Part shown: positions 7,780 through 15,967 of the stretch, piece by piece
Layout: every line of letters begins with the position of its first letter
How positions within the stretch are numbered: position 1 is the first letter of the stretch
DNA from: Gammaproteobacteria bacterium UBA5078
Lineage (GTDB): Bacteria; Pseudomonadota; Gammaproteobacteria; Pseudomonadales; Pseudohongiellaceae
Length of the DNA stretch: 30,025 nt
Assembly: GCA_002416505.1 (NCBI GenBank)
Contig: DIAM01000021.1
Location: 167,777-197,801, forward strand
Direction: 5' to 3'
The notes under the pieces: generated by a model
The model's input: only the letters and a program-made list of their open reading frames with translations
Told to the model about the DNA's origin: nothing
Database searches by the model: none
Program-made: the position numbers and the translations under genes

Positions 7780-8685
7780 ATGGTAGAGAGCACCGTTTTT
7801 GCCACCGGGCCCTATATGCTGCAAACACGCACACGCCTCGAGAAGGTCCTGCGCGAGCAATTAGAGGCGCTTCCCCAGCGTGCGCCACGACTACGCGAGG
7901 CTATGCTCTATGCCTGCCTGCAGGGCGGCAAACGCGTACGCCCCACTCTAGTCTATGCCGCAGCACAGGCCTTGGGTGGCACCCTAGAGCGTGCCGATAT
8001 CCCTGCCTGTGCGGTGGAGCTGATTCATTGTTATTCACTCGTGCACGATGACCTCCCCTCGATGGACGATGATGACCTGCGCCGCGGTCAGCCCACCGCC
8101 CACATCGCCTTCGATGAGGCGACCGCGATACTCGCCGGCGATGCCTTGCAAGCCATGGCCTTCCGCCTCCTAAGCGAGCCGAGCCTCGCGATCGATGCCA
8201 AGGCCCGCTTGCAGATGATTCACCTACTCTCTGCCGCCGCGGGCTTCGAGGGCATGGTGTCGGGCCAATCCATCGACTTCGATGCCGTCGGTAAGACCCT
8301 CGATGTGACGCAATTACAGACCATGCATAGCCTGAAGACTGGCGCGCTGATTAGCGCCAGCGTGCTCATGGGCGCCCTGAGCAGCGAACGCGCTAGCCCA
8401 GCCCAGCTCGAGAGCCTGCGCGTCTATGCCGAGTGCGTCGGCCTCGCGTTTCAGGTGCAAGACGATATCCTCGATGTCACCAGTGACACCGCCACGCTGG
8501 GCAAGACCCAGGGTGCAGACCAAGCCCTTAATAAGCCCACCTATGTCAGCCTGTTGGGCCTAGAGGGCGCCACCGCTAAGGCCAAGGCCCTATGCGACGA
8601 AGCGCTGGCTGCGCTGCTTGGCTTCGACGAGCGTGCGGAGGCCCTGCGCGGCATCGCTCGTTTTATCGTCGCCCGTAGCAGCTAG
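7780..8685 (+). CDS. ispA: Farnesyl diphosphate synthase (geranyltranstransferase)
   Basis: 301 residues. It condenses isopentenyl diphosphate with dimethylallyl and geranyl diphosphate to give farnesyl diphosphate for quinones and undecaprenyl carriers. The first aspartate-rich motif is DDLPSMD (D90-D96), followed by DDDLRRG. The second is QVQDDILD (D228, D229, D232). GGKRVRP (49-55) is the isopentenyl diphosphate-binding basic patch. The start ATG 7780 is 5 bp after the xseB stop and has only a weak ribosome-binding site, so translation may be coupled to xseB. Leucine codons are often CTA, as elsewhere in the window. Confidence 0.95.
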   Translation: MVESTVFATGPYMLQTRTRLEKVLREQLEALPQRAPRLREAMLYACLQGGKRVRPTLVYAAAQALGGTLERADIPACAVELIHCYSLVHDDLPSMDDDDLRRGQPTAHIAFDEATAILAGDALQAMAFRLLSEPSLAIDAKARLQMIHLLSAAAGFEGMVSGQSIDFDAVGKTLDVTQLQTMHSLKTGALISASVLMGALSSERASPAQLESLRVYAECVGLAFQVQDDILDVTSDTATLGKTQGADQALNKPTYVSLLGLEGATAKAKALCDEALAALLGFDERAEALRGIARFIVARSS

Positions 8686-8696
8686 GAGCCTTTAAA

Positions 8697-8725
8697 TTGA
8701 CGATTACAAGGCATTGCATTAAGTT
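8697..8725 (+). promoter_or_regulatory. Candidate promoter ahead of dxs
   Basis: TTGACG (8697-8702), 17 bp, then TAAGTT (8720-8725), just after the ispA stop. A second perfect -10, TATAAT (8811-8816), lies 20 bp before the dxs ATG but has no good -35. The 150-bp ispA-dxs gap is larger than usual for this gene pair, so dxs may have its own promoter. Confidence 0.45.
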
Positions 8726-8835
8726 AGCGACTAGCTCAAATTTTCAGGCCGTTCGCCGCACGCGACAAGGCAGTCTGCCGTCGTCTCGACCTCAAAACAC
8801 ACACTGTCTCTATAATAAAAGAGTAAGCTTTTCAA

Positions 8836-10737
8836 ATGCTTGACGAAATTCCACTCACTAGGCCGGATACGCCCCTACTAGACACAATCTCTAGCCCGGC
8901 GGACCTCAAGCCCTTAGAACCCGAGCAATTGCTCGCCCTCGCCCGCGAGCTGCGCCAATTCCTCCTCTATTCGGTGGGCCAGACCGGCGGACATTTCGGC
9001 GCAGGACTGGGCGTGGTGGAACTCACTATTGCGCTGCATTATGCCTTCGACACTCCTAATGACCGCTTGGTGTGGGATGTCGGCCACCAGACCTACCCGC
9101 ACAAGATCCTGACCGGGCGCCGCGAACGCATGTTGAGCATGCGCCAGGCTGGCGGTCTAGCCGCATTCCCCCACAGAGAGGAGAGTGAGTACGACAGCTT
9201 CGGCGTCGGCCACTCCAGCACCTCTATAAGCGCCGCGCTGGGCATGATGATTGCCGCACGTGAGCAGAAGATCGACCGTCATACCGTAGCCATCATAGGC
9301 GACGGCGCGATGACCGCGGGCATGGCCTTCGAGGCCCTGAATCACGCCGGTGATATCGATGAGAACTTCCTGGTCATCCTCAACGACAATAATATGTCGA
9401 TCTCCAAGAACGTAGGCGGCCTGTCGAGTTACTTCGCCCGCATGTGGGCCAGCCGTCCCTATAACGCCATTCGCACCGGCGGCAAGAAAGTGCTCTCCCA
9501 CATTCCGCCTGCCCTAAAGGTCGCCCATCGCGCAGAAGAGTATATGAAGGGCATGGTGTCACCGGGCACACTGTTCGAGGAGATCGGCTTCAACTACATC
9601 GGCCTCGTCGATGGCCACGACACCCTAGAGTTGATCGAAATACTGAACAACATCAAGAAGCTGCGCGGCCCCCAGCTGCTGCATATCGTCACTCAGAAGG
9701 GCAAGGGCTATCTGGCCTCCGAGAACGATCCCTTCGGCATGCACGCGATGAACAAGATAGAGCCCAAGCAGACCAAGCCGGTCATTCGCAAGTCAGAATC
9801 CCCCAGCTATTCCGCCGTGTTCGGCCAATGGCTGTGCGACATGGCCGCGCGGGACCCCCTGCTCGCCGCGATCACTCCCGCCATGGGTGCGGGCTCCGGC
9901 ATGGACACATTCGCCCAACAGTATCCAACGCAGTTCCACGATGTCGCCATCGCCGAACAGCACTCGGTCACACTAGCGGCAGGAATGGCCTGTGACGGGC
10001 TGAAACCGGTCGTGGCGATCTATTCGACTTTCTTGCAGCGCGCCTACGATCAATTGATCCACGATGTGGCGCTGCAAAACCTGAACGTGCTCTTCGCGAT
10101 CGACCGCGCAGGCCTAGTAGGCGAGGATGGCCCCACCCATGCGGGCAGCTTCGACATGAGTTTCCTGCGCAGTGTGCCCAATATACTAGTCATGGCGCCG
10201 AGCAATGAGAACGAGACACGCCAACTCCTCTACACGGGCTACCAACACAACGGACCTGCGGCAGTGCGTTATCCGCGTGGCAAGGGCCCCGGCGCGAAGA
10301 TCGAAGAGAAGCTGGAAACACTGCCGATCGGCAAAGGCGTGGTGCGCCGCAAGGGGCACACAGTAGCCATCCTCGGCTTCGGCAGCTTGGTCAACACGGC
10401 GCTAGAGGCGGCAGAGAGCCTAGACGCAACCGTGGTGGACATGCGCTTCGTGAAGCCTCTGGACGAGGCATTGATCGGCGAGATGGCGACACGCCATCAA
10501 CTGATCGTGACACTGGAGGAGAACACGGTGATGGGCGGTGCGGGCTCGGCAGTCAATGAGTTCCTACTGCGCCAAGACTACCGTATCCCAGTCCTCAACC
10601 TTGGGCTACCAGACGAATTCTTAGATCACGGCAAGGTAGCCGACATGCTAGCCGCAGTAGGCCTCGACAGGGACAGCATCGTCGCCTCGATCCGCGCCAA
10701 ACTACAGAAGTGCAAGATCCAGTCTCAGGCGGTTTAG
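8836..10737 (+). CDS. dxs: 1-deoxy-D-xylulose-5-phosphate synthase
   Basis: 633 residues, normal length. It joins pyruvate and glyceraldehyde 3-phosphate with thiamine diphosphate, the first step of the non-mevalonate isoprenoid pathway. The thiamine diphosphate motif runs from GDGAMTAG (155-162) to ILNDNNMSIS (181-190). DVGHQTYPHKILTGR (81-95) carries the catalytic histidine region. The transketolase-type middle domain has AIAEQHSVTLAAGMA and DRAGLVGEDGPTHAG. Start ATG 8836 has a weak Shine-Dalgarno (GAGTAAG). With ispA upstream it forms the isoprenoid pair, and thiL later in the window supplies thiamine diphosphate, its cofactor. Confidence 0.97.
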   Translation: MLDEIPLTRPDTPLLDTISSPADLKPLEPEQLLALARELRQFLLYSVGQTGGHFGAGLGVVELTIALHYAFDTPNDRLVWDVGHQTYPHKILTGRRERMLSMRQAGGLAAFPHREESEYDSFGVGHSSTSISAALGMMIAAREQKIDRHTVAIIGDGAMTAGMAFEALNHAGDIDENFLVILNDNNMSISKNVGGLSSYFARMWASRPYNAIRTGGKKVLSHIPPALKVAHRAEEYMKGMVSPGTLFEEIGFNYIGLVDGHDTLELIEILNNIKKLRGPQLLHIVTQKGKGYLASENDPFGMHAMNKIEPKQTKPVIRKSESPSYSAVFGQWLCDMAARDPLLAAITPAMGAGSGMDTFAQQYPTQFHDVAIAEQHSVTLAAGMACDGLKPVVAIYSTFLQRAYDQLIHDVALQNLNVLFAIDRAGLVGEDGPTHAGSFDMSFLRSVPNILVMAPSNENETRQLLYTGYQHNGPAAVRYPRGKGPGAKIEEKLETLPIGKGVVRRKGHTVAILGFGSLVNTALEAAESLDATVVDMRFVKPLDEALIGEMATRHQLIVTLEENTVMGGAGSAVNEFLLRQDYRIPVLNLGLPDEFLDHGKVADMLAAVGLDRDSIVASIRAKLQKCKIQSQAV

Positions 10738-10869
10738 TACCACACCACTGCATAAGTGTAATTTTGTCAGCGCTTCGCTAGCCGAGCTGCGCAGTGGGGC
10801 GGTTCCAGAAATCCTTTACCCGCCCCTCAACGCGACCTACGAAGCACTAAGAACTAAACATCAAGAAAT

Positions 10870-10897
10870 AAAAAAGCGGACCGAAGTCCGCTTTTTT
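10870..10897. terminator. Bidirectional intrinsic terminator
   Basis: A-run (10870-10875), GCGGAC (10876-10881), CGAA loop, GTCCGC (10886-10891), T-run (10892-10897). The symmetric A/T flanks make it work on both strands. It lies between the convergent dxs and TonB-receptor genes. The 130 bp between the dxs stop and this hairpin hold nothing else recognisable. Confidence 0.9.
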
Positions 10898-10920
10898 AGC
10901 ACTAAACAGCTATGTGGTGA

Positions 10921-13452
10921 TTACAAAGCGTAGCGCACACCGATCGCATAGGTAGTGCCGTATTCGTCATACTGTGACAAACGGCTCTTATTGCCCCAGT
11001 AGTAGAACTCCGGCTCATCGCTCATGTTGATTATTTCGAAGTTAATTACCAAATCATCAGTCATATTGAACTTCGCCGTGAAATCCCACTGAGTGTGTGA
11101 ATCTGTGTAGCGAATCTGATCGTTAGTCAAGCCAACCTCTGCAGCCTCACCATCGAACAAAGAGTCTAGATAGCTATCGCGGTAGTTCGAAGACAATCGC
11201 ACATCCCACTTATCATCCTGATAGCCCAGCATGAAGTTCGCCACATTCTTCGCCATCTTACGGAACGGAATCGTTTGACCCGTTGGTAGATCTGATTCCG
11301 CATCGTTATAGGTGTAGTTCAATGACGCGTACATATTCGCTAGCGCACCCGGCAAGAAATTCAACTGACGCTGTGCGTTAAACTCATAACCCAGAATCGT
11401 AGACGAATCTAGGTTCTCCCAAGTCGTGATCCCGTCGTTGTAGAACACCCCATCGATCTCGCGGTTATTGCTCGCTACCTGATAGATGGCATTGTCGATG
11501 CGCTTGTAGAACATACTGAGGCTTACATAGGAGAACTGATCCAGATAATACTCCGCAGTGAAGTCCAGGTTGTCGGACTCATAATGCTCTAGGTCGAAGT
11601 TGCCGTAGCTGATGCTGCGCTCATCCCCAAGCGAGTTGATCTCCGCATTCGGTGCGAACTCGCTGAAGCCTGGGCGCGCCAAGGAGCGCGAATAGCCAAG
11701 GCGGTAGACTGTGTTATCGGTCGCCTCGTATTTGATGTTCAGGCTCGGGGAGACGAAGGTGTAGTCTTTGGAGAGGCTCACGGGAGTCCACACACCATTG
11801 ACCATCTGCGTTGCCTTTGACTTCACATCGGTCTGCTCGACGCGGATCCCGCCCACGATGCGCAGCCTATCGCTATAGTCCATGGTCGCCATGCCGTAGA
11901 GCGCGAGAATATCCTCATCGGTCACGAAGTCACCCGCAGTCGAACCTTCCTCGTCAAGACCTGCGAGACTAAAATACTGCTCTAGCTGACGCGATGATCT
12001 ACGCTCGATGAACTGCCCAAAGTTATTAGTGAAGGCGTGATTCGGTGAGATAGTTTGGAAATCTGCCAGGGAAACATCAGGCTCCGCAGTATAGACGTTG
12101 AAATCTGCATCCTTCTGCCGCGCACGGTATTTGAAGCCAAACTTTACAGTCGAGGGCATATCGAGAAGCGCCATCTCCTTCTCGAAGTCGGCATGCATCG
12201 ATACTTCCTTGTCCTGTACGAGAGACTTCTCGAACTCTACTCCATCCAATGCGTAATCCGACAGCGGCGCGAAGCCCCCTACTAGGGTGGTCTCTGGCTT
12301 GTATACGTTTGCCCAGGAGACGATGCCGGTTGGGCTCGTGGCGGAACGGTATTTGTGGCGGAAGGCGACATCCACATTGTCGCTGTCATCTTGTTCCGCG
12401 TAGGAATAGGCTAGCTCGTAATTCGCATTCCAGCCGCTATTGAAGAAGGTGTCACCACCCACTGAGAAGGCATTGATCTTGCGCACTTCAACGCGGTCGC
12501 GCGTTTCTTGGTCGTTGTCGAATTCGCCATAGGTGGCCGAGTTCGCCTGTACATCCATGACGTCTTGCGTCTTAAACTCACCCTTGTAGCGCACTTCGTC
12601 ATCGGTGTATTCATTGAACAGCGTGCGTGCGAATAGAGTCGTCGTATCGGTTGGTGCGTAGTCGAAATTCAAGGTCAAACCGACGCGCTCGCGGTCTAGA
12701 TCATAGTAACGACGCTCGAAGTCGTCATTCATATAGTCGTTGCCGTTCTCGTCTACATCCCAACCGAAGCCGGTTTCATTATTCTGCGATATCACGTTCT
12801 TAGAGGCGTAGGTAAAGCCCAAGACGAAGCCACTGTTCTCTGTCAGCTTATTTGCCCAAGTGAGTGAGCCCTTCGGAGAGTTGCTATCGGCCTGATCGTT
12901 GTATGCTGTATCCAGTTTGATACGCACCATCGATTCGGTAAGATCGAGTGAGGACAGAGTGCGGAAGTCTACGCGACCACCAATCGAGTCGGCATCCTGA
13001 TCCGGAGTAAGAGACTTGGATACCTCGATAGAATCGAGCAGGTCAGTTGGCAGGCCATCGAGTAGTACCGCGCGGCCCTCTTCCGGCGCCACAATGGAAG
13101 AGCCGTTCAAATAAATAGAGTTTAACTCTGGAGCGAAACCGCGCACTACGACGTAGCGGCCCTCGCCCTGATCGTTCTCAACCGAGATGCCAGAGAGCCG
13201 ACGCATCGCCTCAGCCGCAGTGGTGTCTGGGAAGTTGCCTAGGGCATCGGAATCGGCGACCGATAGAACGCGGTCCGCATTGCGCTGCTTGGACAACGCG
13301 GAGGTCAGGCTCGCTCTAGAGCCCGTAACGATGATGGTATCGACTTCCTCTGCCGCGCTGTTCTGGGCTGCGCAGATGCTGCTAAACAACAGCGTGTGGA
13401 CTGCCCCGAGTGCCAGCCAGCTTAATTTCGTGTTGGAAAGTTTGTGACTCAT
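10921..13452 (-). CDS. TonB-dependent receptor, Xanthomonas/Caulobacter type
   Basis: 843 residues from ATG 13452, with AAGGGG ten bases upstream; an in-frame extension to 13533 lacks a ribosome-binding site and would bury the signal peptide. Residues 1-29 are a signal peptide ending CAA. A TonB box, VDTIIVTGSR (37-46), is followed by a plug domain with YVVVRGFAPELNSIYLNG and DSIGGRVDFRT, hallmarks of the TonB-Xanth-Caul family. The rest is a beta-barrel with alternating aromatic strands, ending YAIGVRYAL. Such receptors often import carbohydrates or other nutrients, but no transporter, hydrolase or regulator gene lies beside it, so the substrate cannot be inferred. It looks more AT-rich than dxs. 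Possible Pho-like repeats lie 160-240 bp upstream. Confidence 0.9.
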   Translation of the reverse strand: MSHKLSNTKLSWLALGAVHTLLFSSICAAQNSAAEEVDTIIVTGSRASLTSALSKQRNADRVLSVADSDALGNFPDTTAAEAMRRLSGISVENDQGEGRYVVVRGFAPELNSIYLNGSSIVAPEEGRAVLLDGLPTDLLDSIEVSKSLTPDQDADSIGGRVDFRTLSSLDLTESMVRIKLDTAYNDQADSNSPKGSLTWANKLTENSGFVLGFTYASKNVISQNNETGFGWDVDENGNDYMNDDFERRYYDLDRERVGLTLNFDYAPTDTTTLFARTLFNEYTDDEVRYKGEFKTQDVMDVQANSATYGEFDNDQETRDRVEVRKINAFSVGGDTFFNSGWNANYELAYSYAEQDDSDNVDVAFRHKYRSATSPTGIVSWANVYKPETTLVGGFAPLSDYALDGVEFEKSLVQDKEVSMHADFEKEMALLDMPSTVKFGFKYRARQKDADFNVYTAEPDVSLADFQTISPNHAFTNNFGQFIERRSSRQLEQYFSLAGLDEEGSTAGDFVTDEDILALYGMATMDYSDRLRIVGGIRVEQTDVKSKATQMVNGVWTPVSLSKDYTFVSPSLNIKYEATDNTVYRLGYSRSLARPGFSEFAPNAEINSLGDERSISYGNFDLEHYESDNLDFTAEYYLDQFSYVSLSMFYKRIDNAIYQVASNNREIDGVFYNDGITTWENLDSSTILGYEFNAQRQLNFLPGALANMYASLNYTYNDAESDLPTGQTIPFRKMAKNVANFMLGYQDDKWDVRLSSNYRDSYLDSLFDGEAAEVGLTNDQIRYTDSHTQWDFTAKFNMTDDLVINFEIINMSDEPEFYYWGNKSRLSQYDEYGTTYAIGVRYAL

Positions 13453-13610
13453 TGCGTGTATACCCCTTGATGATCTTGCGTAAATTGCTGGTACGCACTT
13501 GTCGGCGTGTTGCAGCACTGCGTATTGATTCATTGAAACCGGCGCCCACGATACCGCTCAAATGTGACAGTTTTTTTGCTTAGCCGAACCTAAACACGGG
13601 AATTGCCAGA

Positions 13611-13628
13611 CTGTCATGAAAGCTTCAC
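13611..13628 (+). promoter_or_regulatory. Weak Pho-box-like repeat
   Basis: CTGTCAT (13611-13617) is a perfect PhoB half-site. The segment one 11-bp turn later, GCTTCAC (13622-13628), matches only 4 of 7. It lies about 160 bp upstream of the TonB receptor in the divergent region. A further single half-site, CTGTCAC on the minus strand, is at 13564-13570. Weak alone; see the better site at 13674. Confidence 0.3.
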
Positions 13629-13673
13629 CTCAGCGACTTGTGACGGTCACGGCCTTGCAATAAATTCATCTGA

Positions 13674-13691
13674 GTGTCATACACCGGTCAT
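13674..13691 (+). promoter_or_regulatory. Candidate Pho box
   Basis: GTGTCAT, ACAC, CGGTCAT. Each half-site matches 6 of 7 bases of the consensus CTGTCAT, and the spacing gives the required 11-bp period. A weaker third half-site, AATTCAT, is in phase at 13663. It points toward the B12 operon and ends 18 bp before the -35 of the promoter at 13710. Inference from motif only. Confidence 0.4.
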
Positions 13692-13709
13692 CTAGAGGCG
13701 GCGTCAGAA

Positions 13710-13738
13710 TTGACTACGGCGATGCAGGTGAGTAGACT
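13710..13738 (+). promoter_or_regulatory. Sigma-70-like promoter of the B12 operon
   Basis: TTGACT (13710-13715), 17 bp, TAGACT (13733-13738). A transcript starting near 13745 would carry a leader of about 320 nt containing the hairpin at 13745-13784 and the cobalamin riboswitch before btuB. Confidence 0.55.
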
Positions 13739-13744
13739 GCGCGC

Positions 13745-13784
13745 ATCGTGAACTAGGGCGATTTGCTAGCCCTAGGTCCACGAT
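13745..13784 (+). other. Strong hairpin at the predicted 5' end of the btuB leader
   Basis: ATCGTG (13745-13750) pairs with CACGAT (13779-13784). After a small internal loop, CTAGGGC (13753-13759) pairs with GCCCTAG (13769-13775). That makes 13 base pairs in 40 nt, beginning almost exactly at the predicted transcription start. No T-tract follows, so it is not an obvious terminator. Confidence 0.6.
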
Positions 13785-13845
13785 ACTGATTGCATTGTTT
13801 GGTGCCCGCGATGATTGCTACGTGTTTTCGATAAACTAACGCAGC

Positions 13846-14060
13846 GTCTACCGGGTTAAATGGGAAGCTGGTTCAAGGCCAGCGCTGCCCCCGCAACGGT
13901 AATGGAGCTCGATCTAGCGATCGAACCCTAAGCCCGATACCAGCCAGACAATAGATTGCACCTGAGATGAAGCGGAGGGCTCCATCGGTGGTCGGTTCAG
14001 TCGTCTATTGTCGATTCATTCCTTCCGCTCCCCCTCCCTCATGAAACTTTTTCATTGAGG
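13846..14060 (+). promoter_or_regulatory. Cobalamin (B12) riboswitch and expression platform
   Basis: The aptamer core is clear. GGTTAAATGGGAA (13854-13866) opens it, CTGG/CCAG forms a stem, and GCTGCCCCCGCAACGGTAA (13884-13902) is the near-invariant segment. AGCCCGATACCAGCC (13931-13945) is the B12 box. GTCT (13846-13849) with AGAC (13946-13949) can form P1. Downstream, GACAATAGA (13947-13955) can pair with TCTATTGTC (14004-14012), competing with P1. AGCGGAGGG (13971-13979) can pair with CCTTCCGCT (14021-14029). These two helices cross and are likely alternatives. No terminator T-tract is visible, so control is probably of translation, with B12 lowering btuB-cobO-btuF expression as is usual for this class. 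Confidence 0.92.
14037..14060 (+). promoter_or_regulatory. Hairpin sequestering the btuB ribosome-binding site
   Basis: CCTCATGAAA (14037-14046) pairs with the 3' arm 14050-14060, with one bulged T. CCTC pairs directly with GAGG (14057-14060 as GAGG), the btuB Shine-Dalgarno, which lies seven bases before the ATG at 14068. This is the natural OFF structure for the riboswitch. It is read from pairing only. Confidence 0.65.
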
Positions 14061-14067
14061 AACTACC

Positions 14068-15948
14068 ATGCAACACCGTCACTTACTTAAGCTTGCCTGC
14101 GCTTTTAGCGTGAATCTTCTACCTCTGAGCATCCAGCTTGCCAATGCCCAGCTTGAGTCGAACTCCGCGCTCGAGGAGATCATCGTCACCTCTAGCCGTA
14201 TCGAGACACCCTTGCGCCAGATTGGCACCTCCGTCGCGGTGCTCGACGCCGCAGATATAGCGGCCAATGGCAGCACATCGCTTATCGATGTCCTGCGCAC
14301 ACTCCCCTCAATTAGCGTGACCAATACCGGCGGCGCTGGCCAGGTTAGTAATCTGCGTATTCGAGGGGAAGAGGGATACCGTACCCTTACCCTGATCGAC
14401 GGGATTAAGATATCCGATCCGAGCGTGACTCAGGTGCAGCCACAACTGGAGCATTTGATGAGCAGCGGCATCGAGCGCGTAGAGGTTCTGCGCGGACCGC
14501 AGGGCTTACACTACGGCGCTGACGCCGGCGGCGTATTGAACATCCGCACGCTGCAAAGCAGCCAAGCCCTACGCTCCCACATCGACGTGTCGTCAGGGGC
14601 GTTTGGCAGCACCCAAGTGTCCGGCAATATTAGCGGCGGCAATGCGCTCGCCGACGCATTCATCTCGGGGGTTAAGTTCAAGACCGACGGATTCAATACT
14701 CGTGTCTCCGACAAAGTGCTCGCCGACGATGACGGCTATGACAACACCTCTCTCCATGCGCGCATAGGGGTCAATGCCACGGAGAACCTACGCCTAGAGT
14801 TAGTGCACCGCGACACCGAGGGCGATTCCGAATACGACGGCTGCTTCAACTCTGCAGACTTCTCCACAGTGCACGACTGCGACGCCAGTTTCGAGCAACA
14901 GTCCTCACGAGTCTCTGCGGTGCTGGGCACCGAATATGGCTCCCACTCTTTTGCCTATTCCAATACGCAAACCGGTCGCGAATATTTCTCACTCGGGCTG
15001 TCCAGCTTCGCCTCAGCGGGCGAACTACAGCGCTTGGAGTACATCGGAGAGTTGCATAGCGCACAGAGTTTCCGCTTGGTTTACGGGGTAGACAGTGAGG
15101 AGGAAGACAACAACGGAGAGTCACGCGATCAGCTCGGCTACTATGTCGAGTATCTAAGCGATTTCTCAGACCGGCTTTACTTTACCGCAGGAGCGCGACG
15201 CGACGACAATGATGACTTCGGCGAGCACACCAGCTACCGCGTCAGCGCAGCCCGCCTATTTGAGCTAAACAGCGATCAGACCATCAAACTACGCGGTAGT
15301 TATGGCACGGGTTTCCGCGCGCCGAGCCCCTACGAAGCCAGTTATAACAAGGGCCCGTATGCCTCTGCTCCCGCGTCCACCACTTCCCTAAAGGAAGAGC
15401 TTAGCGAGGGCTATGAGATTGCCTTGGAGTACTTCAGCGACGCAGGCCTTCACCTGGAGGCAGTCTACTTCGATCAGCGCATCGAAGACGCCATTTATTT
15501 CGACTCGGTGGCCTATAGCGGTTACTTGCAGGACATTGGCGAGAGCGTCTCCGAGGGCGTAGAACTATCGGCGAGCTTGCCGATTGGGCAGCAGTGGCGA
15601 TTGCAGGGCAACTACACCTACAATCACACAGAGCGTCCTGACGGCAGCCAGCGGCAGTTGCGTCCTCGCAATCTTGGCAATGTGCAACTAGCATGGCACA
15701 GTGCGGACGAGCGCTTGCGCCTCACTGGCTTCTACCGCCTGTCACAGAACAGCAAAGACGCATTGGGCGGTAAAGCGGTGGCGCTCGAAGACTCGGCGAC
15801 TACTGATCTTACAGCGAGCTTCGCGCTGCGCCCTTCCATCGAACTCTATGGGCGTATCGAGAACCTACTCGATGAAGACTACGAAGAGGTATTGGGCTAT
15901 TACGCGGCGGGCAGAGCGGCCTATGTCGGCGTAAGGGTGAACTTCTAA
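14068..15948 (+). CDS. btuB: Vitamin B12 TonB-dependent outer-membrane receptor
   Basis: 626 residues, close to E. coli BtuB in size. Residues 1-27 are a signal peptide ending ANA. The TonB box is EEIIVTSSR (36-44). The plug domain has TLIDGIKISDPS and IERVEVLRGPQGLHYGADAGGV. The barrel ends in VGVRVNF with the C-terminal phenylalanine needed for outer-membrane assembly. The acidic stretches DDNDDFGEH and DDDGYDN could be calcium-binding loops as in BtuB, which is inference. The identity rests mainly on the riboswitch just upstream and the B12 genes after it. It imports cobalamin, or possibly other corrinoids, using TonB energy. cobO follows after 19 bp. Confidence 0.93.
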   Translation: MQHRHLLKLACAFSVNLLPLSIQLANAQLESNSALEEIIVTSSRIETPLRQIGTSVAVLDAADIAANGSTSLIDVLRTLPSISVTNTGGAGQVSNLRIRGEEGYRTLTLIDGIKISDPSVTQVQPQLEHLMSSGIERVEVLRGPQGLHYGADAGGVLNIRTLQSSQALRSHIDVSSGAFGSTQVSGNISGGNALADAFISGVKFKTDGFNTRVSDKVLADDDGYDNTSLHARIGVNATENLRLELVHRDTEGDSEYDGCFNSADFSTVHDCDASFEQQSSRVSAVLGTEYGSHSFAYSNTQTGREYFSLGLSSFASAGELQRLEYIGELHSAQSFRLVYGVDSEEEDNNGESRDQLGYYVEYLSDFSDRLYFTAGARRDDNDDFGEHTSYRVSAARLFELNSDQTIKLRGSYGTGFRAPSPYEASYNKGPYASAPASTTSLKEELSEGYEIALEYFSDAGLHLEAVYFDQRIEDAIYFDSVAYSGYLQDIGESVSEGVELSASLPIGQQWRLQGNYTYNHTERPDGSQRQLRPRNLGNVQLAWHSADERLRLTGFYRLSQNSKDALGGKAVALEDSATTDLTASFALRPSIELYGRIENLLDEDYEEVLGYYAAGRAAYVGVRVNF

Positions 15949-15967
15949 AACTTAGACGGGTGAGAAT

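Noticed and set aside
13453..13533. Upstream start for the TonB receptor
   Set aside because: It would place 27 extra residues before the signal peptide and has no ribosome-binding site, while ATG 13452 has AAGGGG.
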